Source of the DNA: Planctomycetota bacterium
GTDB lineage: Bacteria > Planctomycetota > UBA8742 > UBA2392
Assembly (NCBI GenBank): GCA_016722065.1
Contig: JADKGX010000001.1
Location: 2,647,531-2,711,530 of the forward strand
Length of the DNA: 64,000 nucleotides
Direction: 5' to 3'
Position 1 is the stretch's first letter; every line of letters begins with the position of its first letter. The position numbers and the translations under genes were made by a program. This document shows positions 1 through 7,969 of the stretch, piece after piece. A model generated the notes under the pieces. It did no database searches, was not told the DNA's origin, and saw only the letters and a list, made by a program, of their open reading frames with translations.

Positions 1-1
1 G

Positions 2-544
2 GCGGCTTCCGTGATGCTGGCCGCCAGCCTGATCATTGTGTATGCGCGGCCCGCGCAGGCCGAAACCGGCGATGGGGGCGAGTTGGCGGCCGTGGACAAC
101 ATGGCTTCAGAAGGTGCGCAGTTGCAGCAGCGGCTGGCCCCGATGGTAGCCCACGTGCGCTTTGAGGCGCCCAAGGCTTCCACTTGTCGTTATCGCGCGG
201 CGCAGCAGCAGTACAGTGAATGGTTTGCCGATGCGCCCGACCTGCCGCGCAACTTTGACGGCACCCAATGCCGTGTTTCCCATTTTGAGTGCCCCGAAAT
301 GTACGGCCGCAAGGTCATGTACGCCCTGTATGACGACCCCAGTGGCGAGCGCTTTGCCCTGATTGTGTTCCGTTGTGCGCGCACCGCAGACCTGCTGCCC
401 GAGTTTCTCAACGCCGCAGAAATGGACATTGCCGGCCGCCAGGTACTGCTGTGGCGTGAAGGAAACTACGTGCGGGTGCTGGTCTGCCAGGGCCAGAACC
501 AGAACCTGCGCCACCGCGCCGAACTGCTTCGAAACGCGGCTTGA
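2..544 (+). CDS. Possible membrane anti-sigma factor, C-terminal part (cut by window edge)
   Basis: The frame is open to the left edge, so the gene is probably truncated at its 5' end. A GTG at 11 and ATG at 14 would give a 176-177 residue product starting with a hydrophobic stretch ending in ARPAQA, which could be a signal peptide or, if the gene extends leftwards, the membrane helix of a longer protein. The remainder is soluble, with a pattern of strands (GRKVMYALYDD, FALIVFRC, VLLWREGNYVRVLV) that resembles the extracytoplasmic C-terminal domain of zinc-finger anti-sigma factors. No zinc-finger part is visible here. The family call is an inference; a secreted protein of unknown function is the alternative. 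Confidence 0.45.
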   Translation, partial: AASVMLAASLIIVYARPAQAETGDGGELAAVDNMASEGAQLQQRLAPMVAHVRFEAPKASTCRYRAAQQQYSEWFADAPDLPRNFDGTQCRVSHFECPEMYGRKVMYALYDDPSGERFALIVFRCARTADLLPEFLNAAEMDIAGRQVLLWREGNYVRVLVCQGQNQNLRHRAELLRNAA

Positions 545-582
545 AGCCCGCCCGGCGGGTTTTGCATCGTCGATATCGCAGG

Positions 583-618
583 GCGATCCGGGCCAAACGC
601 CCGGATCGCGCTTTTTTA
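583..618 (+). terminator. Rho-independent terminator
   Basis: A perfect 10-bp inverted repeat (583-592 with 600-609) with a 7-base loop is followed by GC and six T residues. It lies 40 bases after the first gene's stop codon, on the same strand. Confidence 0.85.
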
Positions 619-684
619 TCGTGAGGATTGCCGGGCCCCGGGCCACTAGAGTCATAACCGGCCAAACCAGCCCAGGAGATGCAA

Positions 685-1590
685 ATGACAACCACCAAGA
701 AACTCTGCCAGCGCATTGCGATGGTCGCGACACTCAGCCTGCCCTTGATCGGCCTTTATGGCTGCCAGGATAACTCGGGGCTTGAGCGTGATGTTTCGGC
801 CCTCAAGCAGCAGGTGGCGCAGTTGCACGCCGCGCCGGGCAAGGATACTGAAGGCAAAACGTCGACCGGTGGCGCCTCAGAAGCCGAACTGAAGGAAATG
901 AATGCACGCCTGGACCGCGCTGTCGCGGACCTGGATGCTGCCAACAAGAAGATCAAGGACCTCGAAGCCCGCCCCGCCGCAGCCCCCGTCAAGACTGGTG
1001 AAACCCCCGCCGCGACGGACCCAGCTTTCAAGGAAGCGGTGGGTAAGGCCGTGACCGAAATCCAGGCTGAAGAAAAAGCCAAGCGCGACGCCGAACGCAA
1101 GAAGCAGCAGGAAGAACAAACCGCGCAGATGGCCAAGATTGCCGAGGAAAACGGCATTCCGTTCGACAAGAACGACGTGCGTGGAAGCATTCAGAAGATC
1201 ATGGGCGACCCGGAACTGCGCGCCAAGGCCATGCAAGTCATGCGCGCCGAGGCCGACAAGCGCCGCTTTGAGGGCGTGGGTCTGGACGAACGCCAGATTG
1301 AGCAAGTCAAGACGATTGAACAAGCCAGCCGCGACAAGATGATGGAATCGATTCAGGGCGCCCGTGAGAGTGGCGCCAGCCAGGAAGAAATCGCAACCCA
1401 GATGTCGCAGATCAACAAGGACCAGGAAGCAGAATTGAAGAAGGTGATGACCGAGGAACAGTATAAGAAGTACCAGGACAACGGCGGCGCCATGGGTGGC
1501 ATGATTCCTGGCGGCATGGGCGGTCTTGGCGGCATGATTCCCGGCATGGGCGGCGGCGGCGGATTCGGCGGCGGTCGCGGCGGGCGCTAA
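685..1590 (+). CDS. Coiled-coil lipoprotein with Gly-rich tail
   Basis: The product is 301 residues. The start at 685 is preferred over the ATG at 679 because AGGAG lies at 674-678, six bases upstream. The N-terminus is a lipoprotein signal ending in LIGLYGC, so the protein is probably lipid-anchored. Heptad-like stretches follow (VSALKQQVAQL; LDRAVADLDAANKKIKDLEA), then a charged helical region rich in Lys, Glu and Gln, and finally about 35 residues made almost entirely of Gly, Met, Pro and Ile (GGMIPGGMGG type repeats). I do not recognise a family. It is a single gene between two terminators. A periplasmic chaperone-like or envelope-spacer role is possible but unsupported. Confidence 0.8.
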   Translation: MTTTKKLCQRIAMVATLSLPLIGLYGCQDNSGLERDVSALKQQVAQLHAAPGKDTEGKTSTGGASEAELKEMNARLDRAVADLDAANKKIKDLEARPAAAPVKTGETPAATDPAFKEAVGKAVTEIQAEEKAKRDAERKKQQEEQTAQMAKIAEENGIPFDKNDVRGSIQKIMGDPELRAKAMQVMRAEADKRRFEGVGLDERQIEQVKTIEQASRDKMMESIQGARESGASQEEIATQMSQINKDQEAELKKVMTEEQYKKYQDNGGAMGGMIPGGMGGLGGMIPGMGGGGGFGGGRGGR

Positions 1591-1626
1591 GGCAGCAAAC
1601 CAAAGAAGCAAACTACACACGTCAGA

Positions 1627-1655
1627 AACAAGGGCGCGAGACTCGCGCCCTTGTT
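1627..1655. terminator. Bidirectional terminator between convergent genes
   Basis: A perfect 14-bp inverted repeat with a one-base centre sits between the lipoprotein stop (1590) and the ETF-QO stop (1686). A/T-rich ends on both arms suit termination from both sides. Confidence 0.8.
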
Positions 1656-1685
1656 CATTTGCGCCACAACTGCCGGGGCGAGTTG

Positions 1686-3458
1686 CTACATGTTGGTGTA
1701 GATCGGGCCGCCGCCGCCTTCGGGCACTACCCAGTTGATGATCTGGTAGGGGTCCTTGATATCGCAGGTCTTGCAGTGCACGCAGTTGCTGGCGTTGATC
1801 TTCAGCACCATGCCGGCGCTGGTGGCATGGCCTTCGCCCTGCCGGTTCAACTGCGGGCTGCCGCCTTTGCCTTCGTCTTTGGGCACCATCTCGTAGACGT
1901 TGGCGGGGCAGAAGTGCTGGCAGGGGTTGCCAAACTCCTGGGCGCAATTGGTTACACAGATGTCCGGTTGCAACACCTGCAGGTGGCAGGGCTGGTCTTC
2001 GTTGTGCGTGCTGCCGGAGAAGTAGACGTCCTTGAGCTTGTCGAACGTGAGTTTGTCGTCAAAGGTGTTCTTGGCCACAGGCGGCGTCGTGCCGCCCTGG
2101 CCGGGCAGGCGTGCATAGTCTTTGTAATCAGCGTGCACACTCAAGCGCGAACTCAGGCCGCGGCCGCCGGTGATCAGCCCCAGCGCGGTGTTGATCATGC
2201 CGAACGTTTCGCCGCGCTGGAAACCCTGGCGGAAGTTCCGCACGCCCCAAAGCTCCTGCTTGGCCCAACTGGTTTCGAACAGGTTCTGGTATTTGTGCAG
2301 GCGCTGGGCGCTGAAATCGCCATCGCGCAGGCACTCAAAGATGACCTCGGCAGCCATCATGCCTGACTTGATGGCCAGGTGGATGCCCTTGAGTCGCATC
2401 GAGTTCAAGAACCCCGCCGTGTCGCCAACCAGCATCACGCCATCGGCGGTCAGCTTGGGCATGCTGAAATAACCGCCATCAGGAATGGTCTTGGCGCCAT
2501 AGTGCAGCAGCTCGCCGCCTTCTAAAATGCCGGCCAGCCACTTGTGGGTCTTCCACTTCTGGAACAGCGCGTGTGGGTCCAGCGTCGGGTCGGCGTAGTC
2601 CAGGCCGATCACCCAGCCAATGCTGGCCATGCCGTCGGCCATGCCGTAGACCCAGCCGCCACCAAACACGCCCTTGGGCATGGGCCATTTCATGGTGTGG
2701 TAAACATCGCCGGGCTTGAGTTTGGCGCGGCCGGCCTCGCTGAGTTTCCAGACTTCCTTGATGCCAATCTGGTACACCTGCGCGTTGCGGCCTTCATCCA
2801 GGTTGAGTTTCGGAATCAGGTGCTTGGCCAGGCTGCCACGGGTGCCTTCGCCCAGCACGGTAACCCTGGCAACCAGGTCGGACCCGGCCATGAACTCGCC
2901 GTCCTTGACCTCGCGCCATTTGTTGACGCCCATGTCGCGCACGCGAACGCCGCGCACGCGGTTGCCGTCGTACAGCACATCGCTGCCGGGAAAACCGGCA
3001 AAGATGTTCACCCCGGCGGCCTCGGCCTGCTGGGCAAGCCACTTGACGACCTTGTTCAGGCTGACGACATACTTGCCGGCGTTGTGCATGCTGGGCGGTA
3101 CAAAGGGCAGCTTGCTGATGGTTCCGTTCTTCTTGAACTTGACCATGGCGTCGTAGGCCACAGGAGCCTCCACCGGAAAGCCAAGTTCTTTCCAGTTGGG
3201 CAGAAGCTCGTTGATGCCGCGCGGGTCCATCACCGCGCCAGAAAGCTGGTGGTGGCCTACTTCCGGGCCTTTTTCAATGATCGAAATCTGCGGCGCCATG
3301 GGCGTGGCGGCGGTTTCGTTGTGCTTCTTGACCAGTTGCATCAATCGAATTGCAAGCGACAGGTTGGCCGCGCCAGCGCCCACCAGCAGCACGTCTTGCT
3401 CCATGGTTTCGCGTGGAGTGGTTTCGGGCTCGTAGGGTGTGCCGGTGCTTTCGCTCAT
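1686..3458 (-). CDS. Electron transfer flavoprotein-ubiquinone oxidoreductase
   Basis: This inner-membrane-associated flavoprotein moves electrons from reduced ETF (fatty-acid and amino-acid dehydrogenases) to the quinone pool. The 590 residues match the family's usual length. A Rossmann FAD motif (VGAGAANLSLA) lies at about residues 26-36. The sequence is continuous through the substrate/quinone region to a C-terminal ferredoxin-like domain with cysteines in CQHFCPA and CVHCKTCDIKDP, which supply the [4Fe-4S] ligands. The C-terminus YTNM is typical. ATG at 3458 leaves about 20 residues before the FAD motif. No ETF alpha/beta genes are in the window, so the partner must be encoded elsewhere. 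The gene stands alone, convergent with the upstream lipoprotein. Confidence 0.97.
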   Translation of the reverse strand: MSESTGTPYEPETTPRETMEQDVLLVGAGAANLSLAIRLMQLVKKHNETAATPMAPQISIIEKGPEVGHHQLSGAVMDPRGINELLPNWKELGFPVEAPVAYDAMVKFKKNGTISKLPFVPPSMHNAGKYVVSLNKVVKWLAQQAEAAGVNIFAGFPGSDVLYDGNRVRGVRVRDMGVNKWREVKDGEFMAGSDLVARVTVLGEGTRGSLAKHLIPKLNLDEGRNAQVYQIGIKEVWKLSEAGRAKLKPGDVYHTMKWPMPKGVFGGGWVYGMADGMASIGWVIGLDYADPTLDPHALFQKWKTHKWLAGILEGGELLHYGAKTIPDGGYFSMPKLTADGVMLVGDTAGFLNSMRLKGIHLAIKSGMMAAEVIFECLRDGDFSAQRLHKYQNLFETSWAKQELWGVRNFRQGFQRGETFGMINTALGLITGGRGLSSRLSVHADYKDYARLPGQGGTTPPVAKNTFDDKLTFDKLKDVYFSGSTHNEDQPCHLQVLQPDICVTNCAQEFGNPCQHFCPANVYEMVPKDEGKGGSPQLNRQGEGHATSAGMVLKINASNCVHCKTCDIKDPYQIINWVVPEGGGGPIYTNM

Positions 3459-3523
3459 GTCATCGCCTTAACGTCTTTGGGCCGGATGTTATGCCGCCTT
3501 GGCCACCTGCCAAGTGGCAACGG

Positions 3524-3730
3524 CTATGCGGGGTCGGCAAACAGGAAGAACAGACCGCATACAATGGCTGTGAGGCCCAGCCCGACCTGTGCGCCAATCA
3601 CAAACAGGGTCAGCCAGCGCGGTGGTCTGGCCTTTTGGCTGGCGCCGGTCCAGTTGCGCCAACTGCGCCAGGCGCCCGCAAAGCAGACTGCGCCCATGCC
3701 CAAAATCGCGCCAATCAGAACTCCGTGCAT
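3524..3730 (-). CDS. Small two-helix membrane protein
   Basis: The 68-residue product has a hydrophobic N-terminal helix (about residues 3-20), a basic linker (SQKARPPRW) and a second helix (about 40-64). The basic loop suggests that both ends face the same side of the membrane. It sits between the glycerate kinase stop (3800) and ETF-QO on the same strand. There is no clear ribosome-binding site before ATG 3730, so it could be a chance frame, but the two clean helices favour a real gene. No family is recognised. Confidence 0.5.
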   Translation of the reverse strand: MHGVLIGAILGMGAVCFAGAWRSWRNWTGASQKARPPRWLTLFVIGAQVGLGLTAIVCGLFFLFADPA

Positions 3731-3799
3731 CGGGGCATTATCGGCAGGCGCCGCTGAAAGTGCTGAAAATTCGTACCGGCCTGGCGGGCTGCGCCAGGT

Positions 3800-4921
3800 C
3801 TAGCCCTTGGCGGCCAGAAGCCTGGTCACAAAGGCCGCGTGACGTTGCAGGCTGGCTTCGGTTTCGTCCAGGTTGTCCTGCTTGCGCGCGCCAAAGCGCG
3901 CAATGCCAAAGGCTGCCGTCACGCCCGCAATCTCGACGCCCGGTTCGACAATGCCTGCCAGCACCACCAGCGGCACGTTGGCGGCGCGGCACAATGGCGC
4001 CAGCGATGCGATCAACTTGCCTTCGTTGGTCTGGGCATCAAAGCTGCCTTCGCCGGTCAAGACCAGCGACGCGCCCTGCAGCAAGCGCGCAAAACCATGC
4101 AGTTCCAGCACGGCCGAAGCGCCACTGCGCAGTGTGCCACCCAGCAATGCCCAAACGCCAAAGCCAAGGCCGCCGGCGCTGCCGGTGCCGGGCTCAATGC
4201 CCTTGGCAGCAATGCCTGCGCCCTGAGCAGCCAGTTGCAGCAGCGCCAGGGATTCTTCCAGCTTGTGCAGGGCGCGCGTGGTGCCGCCCTTTTGCACCAC
4301 GAATTTGCGGCTGGCGCCGTGTTCGCCAAGCATGGGTGTCATCACGTCGCACAGGGCCGTCAGCTTGACGGACTTCAGCCGCGCATCCAGCCGCGAAAGG
4401 TCCAGGCTGCGCAGCTTCATCAACTCGCCACCGGTGGGATGAATTTCTGCGCCTGTGCCGTCCAGAAAGCGCGCGCCCAGGGCCTTGGCCATGCCAGCGC
4501 CGCCATCGCTGGTGGCGGAACCGCCCAGCCCGACCGCGACCTCGGTTGCCCCGGCATCCAGGGCCGCGCGAATCATTTCGCCGACGCCGGTGGTGGTGGT
4601 TTTCAGCGGGTCGCGTTCGTGTTCTTGCAGACGCCACAGTCCGCAGGCCTGGGCGCTTTCCACAAGCGCGCGCCTGCCATCAGCCGAAAAGCCGATCTGC
4701 GCGTCGACGGCGTTGCCCAGCGGGCCAGAAACGCGAACCTTGCGCCGGTCTGGAAACGCCGACCGCAGCACGTCCAGTGTGCCTTCACCGCCGTCGGCCA
4801 GGGGCAGTTCCACAACGCTTGCGGTGGGGGCGGCATCCAGCACGCCGCGCGCCAACGCAGCCGCCGCCACCTGCGCGCTGCAGGCCTGCTTGAACTTGTC
4901 CGGTGCGCAGATTACGCGCAC
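3800..4921 (-). CDS. Glycerate 2-kinase (GlxK/GarK family)
   Basis: The enzyme phosphorylates D-glycerate with ATP, feeding glyoxylate/glycerate carbon into glycolysis; it is cytosolic. The 373 residues match the type I glycerate kinase family. Diagnostic stretches are ICAPDKFKQA at the N-terminus, LADGGEGTLD near residue 45, GLGGSATSDGGAGM near 130, and ALCDV followed by a Gly-rich C-terminal lobe. The start is GTG at 4921, three bases after the preceding stop, so translation is probably coupled to the upstream small gene. It is the last recognised enzyme of a minus-strand operon with a membrane protein and a winged-helix regulator. No glyoxylate-pathway partners are nearby. Confidence 0.93.
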   Translation of the reverse strand: MRVICAPDKFKQACSAQVAAAALARGVLDAAPTASVVELPLADGGEGTLDVLRSAFPDRRKVRVSGPLGNAVDAQIGFSADGRRALVESAQACGLWRLQEHERDPLKTTTTGVGEMIRAALDAGATEVAVGLGGSATSDGGAGMAKALGARFLDGTGAEIHPTGGELMKLRSLDLSRLDARLKSVKLTALCDVMTPMLGEHGASRKFVVQKGGTTRALHKLEESLALLQLAAQGAGIAAKGIEPGTGSAGGLGFGVWALLGGTLRSGASAVLELHGFARLLQGASLVLTGEGSFDAQTNEGKLIASLAPLCRAANVPLVVLAGIVEPGVEIAGVTAAFGIARFGARKQDNLDETEASLQRHAAFVTRLLAAKG

Positions 4922-4924
4922 AGG

Positions 4925-5137
4925 TCAGGTGCTGCGTTGAAAGTAAAACACCCGGCGGAACTGGTCGTGGCTGACCGGTTCTGTCAGCACGGTGGTCAGC
5001 ACCCAGTTCTTTTCACCGTAGTTGCGCAGCGTCATGGCTTCCACGTCAACGCCGCTGAAGCCGGGGTTGCTGCGGTCTTGTTCGTGTCGTTCGTGAACGT
5101 TCACGATGCGCTCGATCACCACGTACTCGATCGGCAT
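4925..5137 (-). CDS. Small conserved-looking protein in glycerate kinase operon
   Basis: The 70-residue soluble protein starts MPIEYVVIERIVNVHE and has a very strong ribosome-binding site (AAGGAGG upstream of ATG 5137), so it is likely expressed. It lies 24 bases after the winged-helix regulator and three bases before glycerate kinase. Alternating hydrophobic residues (WVLTTVLTEPVSHDQFRRVFYF) suggest a small beta-rich fold; the pattern resembles DUF4177-like proteins, but I am not certain. No function can be assigned. Confidence 0.75.
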   Translation of the reverse strand: MPIEYVVIERIVNVHERHEQDRSNPGFSGVDVEAMTLRNYGEKNWVLTTVLTEPVSHDQFRRVFYFQRST

Positions 5138-5161
5138 GACAGCCTCCTTGCTTTGCGCACA

Positions 5162-5500
5162 TCAGTTACCGCGCATTTGGCCCATCAGGCGTTCCAGCGC
5201 GTCCAGGTAGCGGGCCAGTGCATCCTTGCCCGGGATAGTGATGGCATAGGTCGTGTTGCTGCGCCCGCCAATCATGCCCTTGAGCGCCTGCACATAGCCG
5301 GCAGTTTCCAGCTTTTGCGTGTGCGTGGAAAGATTGCCGTCGGTTGTACCGGTGAGTGCCTTGAGTTCATTGAAAGTCAGGCGCCCGTGGCTGCCCAATG
5401 CCGCCAGAATGGCCAGGCGCAGGCGTTCATGAATCAACGGATCCAGCGCCAGCGCGGGGCTGATGACAGGTTCCACTGGCAAACGGGCTCTACCAGCCAT
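5162..5500 (-). CDS. Winged-helix transcriptional regulator (HTH_34-like)
   Basis: The 112-residue protein is almost entirely one winged helix-turn-helix: IHERLRLAILAALG (helix 1), LTFNELKALTGTTDGNLSTHTQKLETAGYV (helices 2-3, with the recognition helix around GNLSTH), a wing (TTYAITIPGKDALARY) and a C-terminal dimer helix. This pattern matches small MarR/ArsR-type regulators that lack a ligand domain. It overlaps the upstream membrane-protein gene by 11 bases, which implies coupled translation. Pairs of a multi-pass membrane protein and such a regulator are common and may autoregulate, but the target is unknown. Confidence 0.9.
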   Translation of the reverse strand: MAGRARLPVEPVISPALALDPLIHERLRLAILAALGSHGRLTFNELKALTGTTDGNLSTHTQKLETAGYVQALKGMIGGRSNTTYAITIPGKDALARYLDALERLMGQMRGN

Positions 5501-6095
5501 AACGCACTCCTACCCACACGCCCAGCAGAAAGTGCCCGGCGCCAAAGGTGCTGGTGAAGAAGATAAAGTCAGTGCCTGTACCCGGCACCATTGAAACAGC
5601 GCCGCCAAGCAGCATGAACAAGCCCAGCATGCGCACGCTGGAAATGCTGTGCGCGCCCGCAGCCACCAGCGCCGCGCCGTAACACAGCATCCAGATCGGA
5701 AAAATCCAGTCCAGCCGGCCCTGAATGGCAAAGCCCAGCGTCAACGCGCCGCCAACGGCCATGGCCGGAAGCATGGCAAACAGCAGGCGGCGGCCAAGCC
5801 GCGCGGCCAGCGGCTGCCCATCCTGACGCGCACGGCGCAACATGCCCAGAAGGTTCAAGCCCGCACACACAGCCAGAGTCAACGACCACAGGCCAACCAT
5901 GGGCAGCAATTGTTCGCGCGTGATTTCCGCGCGCGAAGCTTCTTCAGCCAGCCCGGCCATTGATGTCAGCCCGGCGGCAAAGAACGCCAGCACTCCGGAA
6001 ATCACCAGCGCCGCACCCGACAAAGAGGTCAGCCGGCTGTTGGCCTCCAGTGCCAGTCGAATCGTCTGCAGGTCGGTTTGCGTGCTTTGCTGCAT
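5490..6095 (-). CDS. Six-helix integral membrane protein
   Basis: ATG 6095 (MQQSTQTDLQTIRLALEANS) is chosen because the longer reading upstream has no membrane or protein-like character. The 201-residue product has a short cytoplasmic N-terminal helix followed by about six hydrophobic segments, including LSGAALVISGVLAFFAAG, MVGLWSLTLAVCAGLNLLG, LLFAMLPAMAVGGALTL and MLGLFMLLGGAVSMVPG. The gene end overlaps the winged-helix regulator gene. The fold resembles membrane proteins paired with HTH_34 regulators. No transport or enzymatic motif is visible. Confidence 0.8.
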   Translation of the reverse strand: MQQSTQTDLQTIRLALEANSRLTSLSGAALVISGVLAFFAAGLTSMAGLAEEASRAEITREQLLPMVGLWSLTLAVCAGLNLLGMLRRARQDGQPLAARLGRRLLFAMLPAMAVGGALTLGFAIQGRLDWIFPIWMLCYGAALVAAGAHSISSVRMLGLFMLLGGAVSMVPGTGTDFIFFTSTFGAGHFLLGVWVGVRYGW

Positions 6096-6244
6096 GCCCA
6101 CAGTGTAGTTTGCGGCCCGCGTCCATCCCATCCTGTTGTTGGGCGCGATCAGTTGCCAAATGAGGCAGGCCCGGGGTGCCGCCAAGCACCCCAGGCCCTT
6201 AGCACGTGCAACGCAAGGCCGCACGTACCGCGATCTGGAAAAGG

Positions 6245-7531
6245 TCAGGTCCCGGTTGCCGGGGCCAGATAAACGGCTTGGTGTCGCAGGTCATCTACCT
6301 GCAACACGTTGCGCAGGCCGGAAAGAAAATCCGGGCCATAGAAATCAAGATAGTGGAACAGGCTTACAGACTCCTGCTGCGGGCGCCCGTCGGGCAGCAG
6401 GTACTGAAACAGCTTGCCCAACTGCTTTCGATTGGTGTCGATTTCACGGGCGGCTTCGGCCATGGCGCGGGCCTTCAGTCGGTCGCAGCCCATGTCAAAG
6501 TTGTTCAGCGCGTTGCGTACTTCGGTGGCTGGCTTCCAGCCCAGGTCGTCCACACCCAGTTCAAAGCGCAGGATTTCCGACAGCGCCTTTTCTTTGGCGG
6601 CGCCAATGGCGGCACCGACGTCTTCGGGCACCTGGCGGCGGGCTACTTCTTCCGCTTTGGCTTCACCGGCCAGCACTTCCTCCAGCGTGAGACCGAACTT
6701 CTGCAGCCAGCTTTCGACCTTACCTTCAATGATGGTTGCGCTGATGCCCGGAAAGGGCACGGGCTCTCCCGGCGGCACAGTGGCGGCCAGCGGACCCTGG
6801 GTAATGCGGCCCAAAAGCGGCAGCTTCAGGAACAAGCGGCGCAGGTTGTACTCAAAGTTGGCGCCTTCACTGGGTGGCAGCACTGCCAGGCAATCGTCTT
6901 CAAAGTACTTCACCAGCAGGCGGGCCTTGAACAGGTCCGGGTCGGTGTCTGCGGCGCGGGCAATCTGGTCCAGCAACAGGGCGCTGAATCCTGTGCCGGG
7001 CAGGCTGGACCGAAGCAGCTTGAGGTATTTTTCCGTGTCGCCACCACGAAAGCCGACGTCTTCAAACTCGCCGCTGCGCTGCATGATCACGCATTGGCCG
7101 TTGTCGCCTTGTTCGCCAACTTCCAGCGCGGGCCACAGCAGCGTTACGACCTTACCCATCCGCCGCGAACGCAACTGGTCGGCCAGTTCCAGGCCGGCCA
7201 CAATGCGCAGCACTTCATCCATGCGCGGTGCGGCAACGCCCTTGACCAGCGGCACAACAATCGCCAGCGCTTCGTCGCGGGTCAACGAGCGCAGCGCATC
7301 AAGCTGGCGTTTGCCTGCACCGGCCTGCCGCAGCCAGGCAAGGTACGCGCTTTCCAGGTCGGCATCGTGCGGAATGTCGTTGCGCGCCATGCGGCGGGCC
7401 AGGATCTGAAAGTTGGCAAAGGCGCTTTTCGGAAGCTTGGTGCGGCGCAATGGAATGCGCGCCATGGTGCCACTGCGCCCGGGCAAGGAGCGCGCTGTGG
7501 TCAGCGGAAGCTTTTCAACGCGATAGGACAT
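6245..7531 (-). CDS. BshC-like protein (bacillithiol cysteine-ligase family), divergent
   Basis: The C-terminal third matches the end of BshC, the proposed cysteine-adding enzyme of bacillithiol synthesis: a long helix (DTNRKQLGKLFQYLLPDGRP), then VSLFHYLDFYGPDFLSGL and a terminal HQAVYL. The middle region LRIVAGLELADQLRSRRMGKVVTLLWPALEVGE aligns with the BshC segment that normally follows a GQQPG motif. That glycine motif and the usual acidic/His signature after the 'P.FW' strand are not present. At 428 residues it is shorter than typical BshC (about 530). AGAGG lies about 9 bases before ATG 7531. It may be a paralogue with changed or lost activity. No bshA or bshB is in the window. Confidence 0.65.
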   Translation of the reverse strand: MSYRVEKLPLTTARSLPGRSGTMARIPLRRTKLPKSAFANFQILARRMARNDIPHDADLESAYLAWLRQAGAGKRQLDALRSLTRDEALAIVVPLVKGVAAPRMDEVLRIVAGLELADQLRSRRMGKVVTLLWPALEVGEQGDNGQCVIMQRSGEFEDVGFRGGDTEKYLKLLRSSLPGTGFSALLLDQIARAADTDPDLFKARLLVKYFEDDCLAVLPPSEGANFEYNLRRLFLKLPLLGRITQGPLAATVPPGEPVPFPGISATIIEGKVESWLQKFGLTLEEVLAGEAKAEEVARRQVPEDVGAAIGAAKEKALSEILRFELGVDDLGWKPATEVRNALNNFDMGCDRLKARAMAEAAREIDTNRKQLGKLFQYLLPDGRPQQESVSLFHYLDFYGPDFLSGLRNVLQVDDLRHQAVYLAPATGT

Positions 7532-7570
7532 CTCAATCGAACCTCTTCAGTTGCCCCCGACGCATGGATT

Positions 7571-7767
7571 GTAACAGTAGGATCGACGCGGCCATCCCCG
7601 CGGACTCGTAACAAATCCGTTGCTTGTCGTAACTTATGGCGATTTGGCCGTTTACGATTTTGGAAAAATTGGCCCCGCGATCAGACTGTGCTTCTTTGGC
7701 GTTTTTTGTGGTTGGACTGTTGGAAGTTGGCAGTAACTGTGCAAGTCATTGCAGTAAAACAAGTTAC
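7571..7767. promoter_or_regulatory. Divergent intergenic region with five GTAAC/GTTAC boxes
   Basis: The 438-base gap between the BshC-like gene and the M61 peptidase is more AT-rich than its surroundings and holds no convincing gene. GTAAC occurs at 7571, 7608, 7629 and 7733, and its complement GTTAC at 7763. Such clustering could mark a regulator's binding sites for one or both divergent genes, but no regulator is identified. Confidence 0.3.
7727..7744 (+). promoter_or_regulatory. Candidate sigma-54 (-24/-12) promoter
   Basis: TTGG at 7727-7730 and GC at 7741-7742, separated by exactly ten bases, with TTGGCA and GTGCA around them, fit the sigma-54 consensus at most positions. It would start transcription about 215 bases before the M61 peptidase. 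rpoN itself is at 19349-20812. Not conclusive. Confidence 0.3.
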
Positions 7768-7969
7768 AACAGGCATGCGGAGCCGAATCAGCACTTGTCG
7801 CCATCCGCTAGCCGTGACTTTCTTCTCGTGGCCCAGAACCCAGCAAGCTGGCAAATCTGCGTCGTTGCGCTGGCACTTCGATCCTTGTGCTGGTGTTCAG
7901 GCGCAGCAGCGCCCTTTTGCCCAGTGCGTGTACCGCTAAGATTCGCGTGCACAACGTGTGGAGCAAGTA

